Below are positions 44,049 to 51,370 of a DNA stretch of 64,000 nucleotides, in pieces. Numbering within the stretch: the stretch's first letter is position 1; each line of letters begins with the position of its first letter. Where the stretch lies: NCBI RefSeq assembly GCF_031456545.1, contig NZ_JAVDUV010000002.1:930001-994000 (forward strand). Reading direction: 5' to 3'. The notes beneath the pieces are model-generated. The model was not told the origin of the DNA and did no database searches. It worked only from the letters and a program-made list of their open reading frames with translations. Made by a program: the position numbers and the translations under genes. Source of the stretch: Agromyces sp. 3263. Its GTDB lineage: Bacteria > Actinomycetota > Actinomycetes > Actinomycetales > Microbacteriaceae.

Positions 44049-44864
44049 TCAGAGCACCTTCGACAGGAACGACCGCGTGCGCTCCTCGGCCGGCTCGACG
44101 AGCACCTGCCGCGGATCGCCCTGCTCGACGACGACCCCGCCGTCCATGAAGACCGCCACGTCGGCGACCTCCCGCGCGAACCCGATCTCGTGGGTCACCA
44201 CGATCATGGTCATGCCCCGCTCCGCGAGCCCGCGCATGACGTCGAGCACGTCGCCGACGAGCTCGGGGTCCAGCGCAGACGTCGGCTCGTCGAACAGCAT
44301 GACCTGGGGGTCCATGGCGAGCGCTCGCGCGATGGCCACCCGCTGCTGCTGGCCGCCCGAGAGTTGCGCCGGATACGTCCCCGCCTTGTCGCCGAGCCCG
44401 ACCTGTTCGAGCAGGCGAATGCCGTCGTCACGCGACTGGGCCCTCGAACGCCCGAGCACCTGGGTCGGCGCCTCCATCACGTTCTCGAGGGCGGTCATGT
44501 GGGGGAACAGGTTGAACCGCTGGAACACCATGCCGACCTTGCGGCGTTGGGTGGCGACCTCCTTCTCGCGCAGTTCGAAGAGTCGGCCGTCCTTCTCCCG
44601 GTAGCCGACCGTCTCACCGGCGACGCGGATCACGCCCGAGTCGATCTGCTCGAGGTGGTTGATGCACCGGAGGAACGTGGACTTCCCCGACCCCGAGGGG
44701 CCGAGCAGGCACACGACCTGGCCACGCTCGACGGACATCGTGATGCCCTGCAGCACCTCGAGGCTGCCGAAGCGCTTGTGCACCTCGACGGCCTCGACCA
44801 TGGGGCCGGCGGTGGGGCCGGTGGGGTCGGCAGGAGGGGCGGCCTGTGGGGCGGCGGCGGTCAT
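44049..44864 (-). CDS. Polar amino-acid ABC importer ATPase
   Basis: A 271-residue ATPase of the GlnQ/HisP group: Walker [30 protein letters not shown], signature LSGGQQQR, Walker [16 protein letters not shown] and THEIGFA. The first 20 residues are Ala/Pro-rich. The ATG at 44864 overlaps the permease stop in an ATGA. It is followed with no gap by the M20 gene. It energises uptake through the neighbouring permease and binding protein. Confidence 0.94.
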   Translation of the reverse strand: MTAAAPQAAPPADPTGPTAGPMVEAVEVHKRFGSLEVLQGITMSVERGQVVCLLGPSGSGKSTFLRCINHLEQIDSGVIRVAGETVGYREKDGRLFELREKEVATQRRKVGMVFQRFNLFPHMTALENVMEAPTQVLGRSRAQSRDDGIRLLEQVGLGDKAGTYPAQLSGGQQQRVAIARALAMDPQVMLFDEPTSALDPELVGDVLDVMRGLAERGMTMIVVTHEIGFAREVADVAVFMDGGVVVEQGDPRQVLVEPAEERTRSFLSKVL

Positions 44865-45847
44865 GAGGCGGACTCCTTCTTCGAGGCACGCGCGGGCAGG
44901 GTGAGGCTCTGGGTGAACGTGGAGACCCGCGACCCCAGCGTGGGGCGCACGCCGGTGAAGCCGCGGCCGTAGCGGCGCTCCAGCCACATCTGCGGAATCG
45001 AGAGGATCGAGGTCAGCGCCAGGTACCAGATCGCCGCGACGATGAGCAGCGGGATGATCTTGTAGTTCTGGGTGTACGCCTCGCGGATGTTCGACATCAG
45101 GTCGTCACCGGCGACGATGGCGACGAGCGAGGTGCTCTTGAGCATCGTGATCGTCTCGTTGCCCATGGGCGGGATGATCACGCGCATCGCCTGCGGGAGC
45201 ACGATCCGCCGCAGGGTCTTCATCGGGGACATGCCCAGCGAGTGGGCGGCTTCCGTCTGGCCGGGATCCACGGACTGGATCCCCGCGCGCACGATCTCCG
45301 CGGCGTACGCCATCTCGTTGAGCCCGAGCGCGAGCAGCGCGGCCACGGTGGCCGGGATGAGGTCGCTCGTCGTGAACGACCAGAACTCCACCGAGGTGAA
45401 CGGCACGCCGATGACGACCTTCGGGATGAAGGCGCCGATGAAGCCCCAGAAGATGAGCTGCAGCAGCAGCGGCGTGCCGCGGAAGACCCAGATGAAGAGG
45501 GCCGCGGCGATCGAGAGCACCGGGTTCGGCGAGAGGCGCATGACGGCGACCACGATGCCGCCGATGACGCCCACCACCATGGATGCCGCGGTGAGCCAGA
45601 GGGTGATGACGACGCCGCTGAGCGTCAGGGGCTTGAAGAGGTACTCCCCCACCGTCGGGAGGTCGAGGTTCGGGTTCTGGAGGATCGACGACAGGGTCGC
45701 GATGCCGATCACGAGGACGAGCACTGCGGCGATCCAGCGGCCCGGATGCCGCACGGGCACCGCCTCCACGGGTCGGGGGCGGGCGGCGCCCGAGGAGCCG
45801 CGCGGTCCCTCGGGCGCCGTCAGGGCTGACGGCTTCGTTGCGGTCAT
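44861..45847 (-). CDS. Polar amino-acid ABC importer permease
   Basis: A 328-residue permease of the HisM/GlnP family. After a 40-residue cytoplasmic tail it has about five or six helices, the [12 protein letters not shown] motif and the EAA loop [31 protein letters not shown] that docks the ATPase. The family usually carries L-arginine, histidine, glutamine or small peptide-like compounds. One permease only is encoded, so it must act as a homodimer. ATG 45847 lies 34 bases after the binding-protein gene. Confidence 0.93.
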   Translation of the reverse strand: MTATKPSALTAPEGPRGSSGAARPRPVEAVPVRHPGRWIAAVLVLVIGIATLSSILQNPNLDLPTVGEYLFKPLTLSGVVITLWLTAASMVVGVIGGIVVAVMRLSPNPVLSIAAALFIWVFRGTPLLLQLIFWGFIGAFIPKVVIGVPFTSVEFWSFTTSDLIPATVAALLALGLNEMAYAAEIVRAGIQSVDPGQTEAAHSLGMSPMKTLRRIVLPQAMRVIIPPMGNETITMLKSTSLVAIVAGDDLMSNIREAYTQNYKIIPLLIVAAIWYLALTSILSIPQMWLERRYGRGFTGVRPTLGSRVSTFTQSLTLPARASKKESAS

Positions 45848-45881
45848 GGGTGGTGCTTTCGGTTCGGTCGCGACCGGATGG

Positions 45882-46850
45882 TCACGAGGAGGCGGCGCCG
45901 TTGATGGTGGCTTCGTCGATGCCGATGCCGGTGACACCGTACTGGTCGAGGATGGCTTCGTAGGTGCCGTCGTCCATGAGCGACTGGAGCGCGGCCTGGA
46001 TCGCCTCGGCGAACGCCGGGTCGTCCTTGAGCACGCCGATGCCGTTCAGCGTGGCGTCGTAGCCGTTCGGGGCCTCAGGATCCTCGACGACCTCGAACGT
46101 CTTGCCGTCGTTGGTCGTCTTCGCCACGTATCCGGCGCTCGGCTTGGTGAGCAGCGAGGCGATCGCCTTGCCGCTCGTGATCGCGAGCTGGGCATCCGCG
46201 TCGGACGGGAACTCCGACAGCGCGATGGGCTCCAGTCCGTTCGCCTCGCATTCGCCCTGCCAGACGTCGTTGACCAGGTCCACCTGGCTCGTCGCCGCCT
46301 GCACGGCGACGTCGGCGCCGCAGAGGTCGAGGAAGCCCTCGATGCCCTCGGGGTTGCCGGCCGCGGTCAGGATGCCGGTGCCCGACGCGGAGTAGTCGAC
46401 GAAGGTGAGCACCTCCATCCGCTCGACGCTCGAGGTCATGGCGGTGATGGTCGCGTCGAAGTTGCCGGCCTGCAGTGCCGGGATGATGCCGTCGAACGCC
46501 TGCTGCTCGAACTCGAAGTCGACGCCGAGCTTGGCGCCGATCGCACGGCCGAGGTCGACGTCGACCCCGGTCAGCTCATCGGACCCCTCCTCGGTGAACA
46601 TCTCGAAGGGCGCGTACGGGGCGTCGGTCGCGACCTTGACCGAGCCGGCGTCCGCGATCTCGGGCGGCAGCAGTGCCGCGGCGTCCTCATCGACGGTGAT
46701 CTCGATACCGGCGATCTTCACCGGCTCGGATGCCGCGGGCTCACCCTCGGCGGATGCGGCGGTGCATCCCGTGGCGAGCAGCGCCGTTGCGGAGACCAGC
46801 GTGAGGGCCGCGGTGAGGCGACCAGCGGAGGGAAGTGGGGAACGCGACAT
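45882..46850 (-). CDS. Amino-acid ABC importer substrate-binding lipoprotein
   Basis: A 322-residue SBP of family 3 (PF00497 type). A lipoprotein signal ends LATGC with Cys29. The mature part begins VKVATDAPYAPFEMF and contains GVDVDLGRAIGAKLGVDFEFE, and later DLCGADVAVQAATSQ, typical of polar amino-acid binders. It is the first gene of the operon (SBP, permease, ATPase, M20 peptidase, RpiR) and is divergent from the cyanophycinase gene across 141 bases that hold palindromic sites. Ligand not determinable by eye. Confidence 0.94.
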   Translation of the reverse strand: MSRSPLPSAGRLTAALTLVSATALLATGCTAASAEGEPAASEPVKIAGIEITVDEDAAALLPPEIADAGSVKVATDAPYAPFEMFTEEGSDELTGVDVDLGRAIGAKLGVDFEFEQQAFDGIIPALQAGNFDATITAMTSSVERMEVLTFVDYSASGTGILTAAGNPEGIEGFLDLCGADVAVQAATSQVDLVNDVWQGECEANGLEPIALSEFPSDADAQLAITSGKAIASLLTKPSAGYVAKTTNDGKTFEVVEDPEAPNGYDATLNGIGVLKDDPAFAEAIQAALQSLMDDGTYEAILDQYGVTGIGIDEATINGAASS

Positions 46851-46900
46851 GACATGCCCTTCGTGCGGTTCGTGGGGTGGGGTGTGCTTGCGGTCGAGTA

Positions 46901-46944
46901 TGTAACATCCGTTACAGAAATGCTAGTGATTTCTGTTTCTGTAA
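46901..46944. promoter_or_regulatory. Nested palindromes in the divergent cyanophycinase/importer promoter
   Basis: TGTAAC-ATCC-GTTACA (46901-46916), ACAGAAAT-N7-ATTTCTGT (46914-46936) and TTACAGAAA (46912-46920) opposite TTTCTGTAA (46936-46944) interlock in one AT-rich patch. In such G+C-rich DNA this marks a regulated divergent promoter; the operon's RpiR protein is the best candidate binder. Confidence 0.6.
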
Positions 46945-46991
46945 TGTAGCGTCGCGGCCATCCCCGCATCCGGCGGGCACGAAGGAGTGAC

Positions 46992-48296
46992 ATGAATCGC
47001 ATGCTTGCCCCCATTCTCGCCTCGACGTTGGCCATCGGCCTCGTCGCCGTCGCGGCGCCGGCGCACGCCGCTCCCGGCGGACCGCGCGCACACGGCGCCG
47101 ACCCGCGCGCCGGCTCGCTCGTGCTGATCGGAGGGAACCTCTCGGAGGACGCGGCCATCCTCTCCAAGATCGTGGAACTCGCCGATCCCGACGGCGGCGG
47201 GCCCGAAGCCGCCCGCATCGCGATCATCACGGCGGCGGCGGCCCCCGCGGAGAGCGCTGCGGAGGGATCCGATTCCGCCGAGAACAACGCCCAGGCCAAC
47301 GGCCTCTACTACGCCGAGCTGTTCGGGCGCTATGGAGCCGAGACCTACGTGGTGCCCATCGACGAGGCGGTGGACTTCGACGGAGACTCGTACGTGCCGA
47401 GCAATGCCGACCGTGCCGACGTCGCCGACCAGGTCCGGCAGTCGACGGGCGTGTTCCTCGGCGGGGGCGACCAGATGCGGTACGTCCGCACCCTGCTCGA
47501 CTGCTCGGGAGCACCGGTCGACGAGGCCTACCGCCGGTGCGCCGACACGCCCGTGCTCGGCGCGGTCCGCGACGTGCTCGACGCCGACGGCGTCGTCGCC
47601 GGGGTCAGCGCCGGCCTGACGATCCAGCAGGGCGCCGACATGGTGACCGGCGGAGAGTCCTACCAGGCGTGGCGGGACGGCGGCTCGCCGGGATACCTCG
47701 ACGACCCGACGGCGCTCGCATCGCTGCCGTTCGGCGGCTTCGGCTTCTTCCAGGAGGCCCTGCTCGACAGCCACTTCGGCACGTGGGGCCGACAGGCCCG
47801 CATGATCCGGCTCGCGGACGACACCCACCACCGCCGGATCCTCGGCGTCGACGAGACCACCGCCCTCGCCTATGACCGCTCCACGCGCATCGGAGAGGTG
47901 ATCGGCGAAGCCGGCGCATCCGTGATCGACGTCGAACCGCGCGACGTGCGCGGACAGACCGCACGCGACGTGCGCTGGACGCGGCTCGTCGCCGGCGACG
48001 CGTTCGACTTCGCGCGCGGCACGGCCATCCCCGGCGCGGAGCGGATCACGGCGCCGGCAACCGGTGCCGGACCGGCGGAGGCCGCCGACGTCTGGGACTC
48101 GATCGACGGGCCGGGCAACTCGGGCTCCCTCAGCGACCTGGCCACCGCCCTGGTCGCCTCCTCGGCGACGACGGCCTCGGGCACGAGCTTCGAGACCGCG
48201 CCGCAGTTCCGCACGACCCTCACGCGTGACCGCGCGACGAGCTGGTGGTCGACCGGCGGGTTCGAGCAGCTGCGGGTCGACATCGGCGCCGAGTGA
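46992..48296 (+). CDS. Secreted cyanophycinase-family serine peptidase (S51)
   Basis: A 434-residue exported protein with a clear signal peptide (about 1-27, APAHAAP). Cyanophycinase landmarks occur in order: VLIGGNLSED, FLGGGDQMRY (about 155-164), GVSAGL with nucleophile Ser206, DSHFGTWGRQARM (about 259-271) and LGVDETTALAYD. The family cuts cyanophycin to beta-Asp-Arg dipeptides. The C-terminal 100 residues extend beyond the intracellular CphB length, as in extracellular CphE-type enzymes. It is divergent from an amino-acid importer, M20 peptidase and RpiR operon, which fits polymer scavenging. The true polymer substrate is inferred. Confidence 0.85.
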   Translation: MNRMLAPILASTLAIGLVAVAAPAHAAPGGPRAHGADPRAGSLVLIGGNLSEDAAILSKIVELADPDGGGPEAARIAIITAAAAPAESAAEGSDSAENNAQANGLYYAELFGRYGAETYVVPIDEAVDFDGDSYVPSNADRADVADQVRQSTGVFLGGGDQMRYVRTLLDCSGAPVDEAYRRCADTPVLGAVRDVLDADGVVAGVSAGLTIQQGADMVTGGESYQAWRDGGSPGYLDDPTALASLPFGGFGFFQEALLDSHFGTWGRQARMIRLADDTHHRRILGVDETTALAYDRSTRIGEVIGEAGASVIDVEPRDVRGQTARDVRWTRLVAGDAFDFARGTAIPGAERITAPATGAGPAEAADVWDSIDGPGNSGSLSDLATALVASSATTASGTSFETAPQFRTTLTRDRATSWWSTGGFEQLRVDIGAE

Positions 48297-48302
48297 GCGC
48301 CC

Positions 48303-48356
48303 GCCGTTCGCCACGACGGCCCCGGGGCCGATGCTCAGGTCGTCGCGGCGAACGGC
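48303..48356. terminator. Shared hairpin at a convergent gene end
   Basis: GCCGTTCGCC (48303-48312) pairs with GGCGAACGGC (48347-48356), with further CGAC/GTCG pairing inside. The right arm lies in the end of the dioxygenase coding region. Confidence 0.5.
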
Positions 48357-49291
48357 ACGCTCCCCGCGCTGCAGTACGAGCCGGGGCTGTGCACGAGGTG
48401 CGCGATGCGGAGCTCCTCGTCGTGATCGTCGCCCACCGCGGGCGCGAGCTCGGGGGCGACATTCCACGTGAACTGCGGCGCATCCGGATTCGCTCGTTCG
48501 TGCTCCCCCAGCGCGACGGGCAGCAGCCGCAGTCGCCGGTCGACCCACTCGGCGTCCCACGGACCCTCGTCCGCGATCTGCTCGGCGGCGCGGAACTCGT
48601 AGTAGATCGTACGGCGGAGCCGATTGCCGGTCACCGCTTCCGACCCGTGCACGACCATCACGTCATGCACGAGGACATCCCCCGGTTCCAGCTCCACCTG
48701 GATCACGCCCGGCGCATCCCACCCGTACTCCTCCTGGAGCTGGCAGACGTCGACCGGGGCGAGGTGCGAGCCGGGTGCCACGCGCAGCGCGCCCTCGCCC
48801 GCACGGGACGCGTCGAGGTAGACGTCGACGTTGAAGATGCGGTGGGTGCGCGGGTGGACGGCGTCCTGATGCCAGTCGATGGCGGCGCCGTCGCCCTCGT
48901 CCTTGAAGACGAGCGACTCGTAGGTGGGCACGAGGTTCGGCCCGGCCAGGCTCTCGGCGATGCCGAGCACGGCCGGGCTCCCGAGCAGTTCGAGCGAGGC
49001 GGCGCGTCCCTTGCCGTGCAGGTAGTCGACGCGGAACATGCGGCGTTCCCCGCCCCGCGTGGCCCATTGGTAGTCGGATGCCGCGGGGTCCTGCTCATCG
49101 AGCGCGCGACCGTCGGCGATCCACCCGTCGGCCGCGGCTCGCAGGCGTTCGAGCAGCGGTGCGGGGATGCGGCCGCGCAGCACGAGGTATCCCTGCGCAT
49201 CGAACTGCGCGATCTCCTCGGGCGTGAGGTGGTACGCGCCTGGCGCGACGAGTCCGGCCTGCGGCGGGCGGGCGTGGACGGTCTGGCTCAT
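48335..49291 (-). CDS. Phytanoyl-CoA dioxygenase (PhyH)-family protein
   Basis: A 318-residue Fe(II)/2-oxoglutarate-dependent dioxygenase. The iron site HxD is in DWHQDAVHPRTH and the distal His in VVHGSEAVTGN; Arg in RLRRTIYYEF likely binds 2-oxoglutarate. N-terminal YHLTPEEIAQFDAQGYLVLRG is typical. ATG 49291 follows GAAGGAG. It is divergent from an AraC-type regulator, a pairing common for PhyH-like genes that act on small natural products or carbohydrate-derived compounds. The substrate is unknown. Confidence 0.9.
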   Translation of the reverse strand: MSQTVHARPPQAGLVAPGAYHLTPEEIAQFDAQGYLVLRGRIPAPLLERLRAAADGWIADGRALDEQDPAASDYQWATRGGERRMFRVDYLHGKGRAASLELLGSPAVLGIAESLAGPNLVPTYESLVFKDEGDGAAIDWHQDAVHPRTHRIFNVDVYLDASRAGEGALRVAPGSHLAPVDVCQLQEEYGWDAPGVIQVELEPGDVLVHDVMVVHGSEAVTGNRLRRTIYYEFRAAEQIADEGPWDAEWVDRRLRLLPVALGEHERANPDAPQFTWNVAPELAPAVGDDHDEELRIAHLVHSPGSYCSAGSVPFAATT

Positions 49292-49384
49292 GAGCGGTCT
49301 CCTTCGTCGAAGTGGAGTGGTCGACATCGACGCTAGATCGGAGGATCGCGCGGTTCTTCCGGTCTGAGGTGCGAGAATTCCGGA

Positions 49385-50200
49385 ATGCTCAGGTCTTCCT
49401 TCGGGCTCGCATGCTGGCAGGGCGAGGCGGGTCCGATGACGGTGGCCCATCGCCACGACGACGTCGAGTTCAACCTCGCCACCGTGGACCTCGAGTACCT
49501 CGTCGACGGCCGGCCGTTCTCGATCCCGGCCGGGCGGCTCGCGGTGTTCTGGGCGGCCAGGCCGCATCAGCTCGTGAGCGCGGCCGGCAGCCAGGTGGTC
49601 ACCTGGCTCACGGTCCCGCTCGACCGCGTGCTGGGATGGGGGCTCTCCCGCCGCTTCGTCGAGCGGATGCTCGCCGGTGAGTTCGCGCTCCTCGACCACG
49701 ACGGGGCGCTCGGCCTCGGCGACCGCGTCCCGGGGTGGCAGGCGGAACTGGCGGGCGACGACGACGAGCACCGCACGGCCGTCCTCGAGATCGAGGCGTT
49801 CGCCCGGCGCGTGGCGCGAGCGTCGTCGGCGGATGCCGCTGCGAATGCCGCGGCATCCGGATCAGGCATCCGCCCCCAGGCCGCGGCAATGGCCGCGTGG
49901 ATCTCGGAGCACGCGCACGAGGAGGTGCGCGTGCCGGAGGTCGCACGCCAGGTGCACCTGCATCCGCAGTACGCGATGGCCGTCTTCCGCGACGCCCTCG
50001 GCATCACGATCGGCGAGTACCTCACGCAGTGCCGCATCGCCCGCGCACAGCACCTGCTGCTCGCGACGAGGATGCCGGTGCCCGAGGTGGGATTCGCGTC
50101 GGGCTTCCGCTCGCAGAGCCAGTTCTACGCCCGCTTCCGCGAGCGATGCGGTGAGCCGCCGGCCGCGTATCGACGCCGATTGGGCAGCGCGGTCGACTGA
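49385..50200 (+). CDS. AraC-family transcriptional regulator
   Basis: A 271-residue regulator with an N-terminal cupin sensor domain (about 15-150; AHRHDDVEFNLATV) and a C-terminal double HTH (about 165-268). The second HTH contains VPEVGFASGFRSQSQFYARFRERCGEPPAAYRR. It is divergent from the PhyH-family gene, with 93 bases between, and probably activates it. It is convergent with the LacI-family gene, six bases apart. Confidence 0.93.
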   Translation: MLRSSFGLACWQGEAGPMTVAHRHDDVEFNLATVDLEYLVDGRPFSIPAGRLAVFWAARPHQLVSAAGSQVVTWLTVPLDRVLGWGLSRRFVERMLAGEFALLDHDGALGLGDRVPGWQAELAGDDDEHRTAVLEIEAFARRVARASSADAAANAAASGSGIRPQAAAMAAWISEHAHEEVRVPEVARQVHLHPQYAMAVFRDALGITIGEYLTQCRIARAQHLLLATRMPVPEVGFASGFRSQSQFYARFRERCGEPPAAYRRRLGSAVD

Positions 50201-50206
50201 CCCGCG

Positions 50207-51235
50207 TCAGGCCGAGTCCCGCCAGACGATCTCGGTGTCGAGCAGGAGGCCGCTCGTGTCGACGTCGCCGCGGAGGCGATCGAGCACGAGGGCGGCCGCG
50301 CGGCTGCCGAGCACGGCGGCGGGCTGCCGCACGGTCGAGAGCGCGGGCTGGGTGCGTGTGGCCCACGCGCTGTCGTCGAAGCCGACGACGCCCGTGTCGA
50401 GGGGCACGCTCCGCCCCGTCGAGCGCAGCGCCTCCATCGCGCCGGCCGCGACGGCGTCGGATGCCGCGAACACGCCGTCGATCGCCGGATCCCGTTCGAG
50501 GAGCGAGAGCATCGCGGCCCGCCCCTCGGAGTACGAGTAGAACGGGATCGGCTCCACGATCCGCTCGTCGAACCGGTCGCCGAGCGCGTCGGTGAACCCG
50601 GCGAGTCGGTCGGCCCCGGAGTCCCGGTCGAGGGCGGCGGCGATCATCGCGATGCGACGGCGGCCGGTGCCCATGAGCCGTTCGGTGATGGCGCGCGCCG
50701 CACCCCGGTTGTCGATCCCGATGTAGGCACCGGAGACGAGCCCCGGCGGGTGCCCCACGTACACCGCGGGCAGGGCGAGCCGCTCCACGACCCGGGTGAT
50801 CGGGTCGTTCTCGCGAGCCGAGACGATGATCACGCCGTCGACGAAGCCGCCGCCGAGGTAGCGGGCGACGCGGTCGGTGTCGCGGTCGGAGTCGACGATC
50901 AGGCACACCATCTGGTGGTCCGCCTCTGACAGCGTCGTGTTGGCGCCGAGCAGGATCGAGCCGATGTTGGGGTCCTCGACGAACAGCGAGTGGGGTTCGT
51001 GCACGATGAACCCGATGGCCTGCGTGCGCTGCATGACGAGGTTGCGCGCGGCCGTGTTCGGCGTGTACCCGACCTTGCGGATCGCCGCTTCGATGGCCTC
51101 TCGCGCGTGCGCGGAGACGTACCGCTCGCCGTTCACGTACCGGCTGACCGTGCCGCGTGAGACGCCGGCCTCCGTGGCGACGTCGTGCACGGTGGCGCGC
51201 CTCGGGGAGTGCGACGGGGTGGACACGAGACTCAC
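50207..51235 (-). CDS. LacI-family repressor of the galactoside operon
   Basis: A 342-residue repressor. HTH (about 12-60): TVHDVATEAGVSRGTVSRYVNGERYVSAHAREAI; the hinge helix ends AARNLV, and the rest is a periplasmic-binding-protein-like sugar domain. It is divergent from the GH42 gene across 135 bases with two matching operators. GTG 51235 follows GAGGGCG; GTG 51226 is an alternative with a TACAGT -10-like element seven bases upstream. The inducer is probably a galactoside imported by the adjacent transporter (inferred). Confidence 0.93.
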   Translation of the reverse strand: MSLVSTPSHSPRRATVHDVATEAGVSRGTVSRYVNGERYVSAHAREAIEAAIRKVGYTPNTAARNLVMQRTQAIGFIVHEPHSLFVEDPNIGSILLGANTTLSEADHQMVCLIVDSDRDTDRVARYLGGGFVDGVIIVSARENDPITRVVERLALPAVYVGHPPGLVSGAYIGIDNRGAARAITERLMGTGRRRIAMIAAALDRDSGADRLAGFTDALGDRFDERIVEPIPFYSYSEGRAAMLSLLERDPAIDGVFAASDAVAAGAMEALRSTGRSVPLDTGVVGFDDSAWATRTQPALSTVRQPAAVLGSRAAALVLDRLRGDVDTSGLLLDTEIVWRDSA

Positions 51236-51253
51236 TGTATCGCCCTCGAAGAG

Positions 51254-51282
51254 TTGACATCCGGGCGACACGATGCAAATGT
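51254..51282 (+). promoter_or_regulatory. Promoter of the galactoside operon
   Basis: A consensus -35 TTGACA (51254-51259) precedes, after 17 bases, the weak -10 AAATGT (51277-51282). The first LacI-type operator begins inside the -10 element. Confidence 0.6.
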
Positions 51283-51293
51283 GTGTACGTTCA
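51280..51293. promoter_or_regulatory. LacI-family operator O1
   Basis: TGTGTACGTTCACA is a 14-base near-palindrome with a central ACGT. It overlaps the -10 region of the GH42 promoter. Confidence 0.65.
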
Positions 51294-51323
51294 CAGACAT
51301 TCGCCGGGGAGTTGTCGCCGTCG

Positions 51324-51341
51324 GATCTGTGCACGTTCACA
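51324..51341. promoter_or_regulatory. LacI-family operator O2
   Basis: TCTGTGCACGTTCACAGA repeats the O1 core TGTG-ACGT-CACA 46 bases downstream, centre to centre, in the untranslated leader of the GH42 gene. Two sites allow cooperative repression. Confidence 0.7.
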
Positions 51342-51370
51342 GATGCACGAGCACGATCGACGGAGCGCAC

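Noticed and set aside
41919-48296. A biosynthetic cluster for cyanophycin itself
   Set aside because: No cyanophycin synthetase (CphA) is present; the enzymes are degradative and one is secreted.
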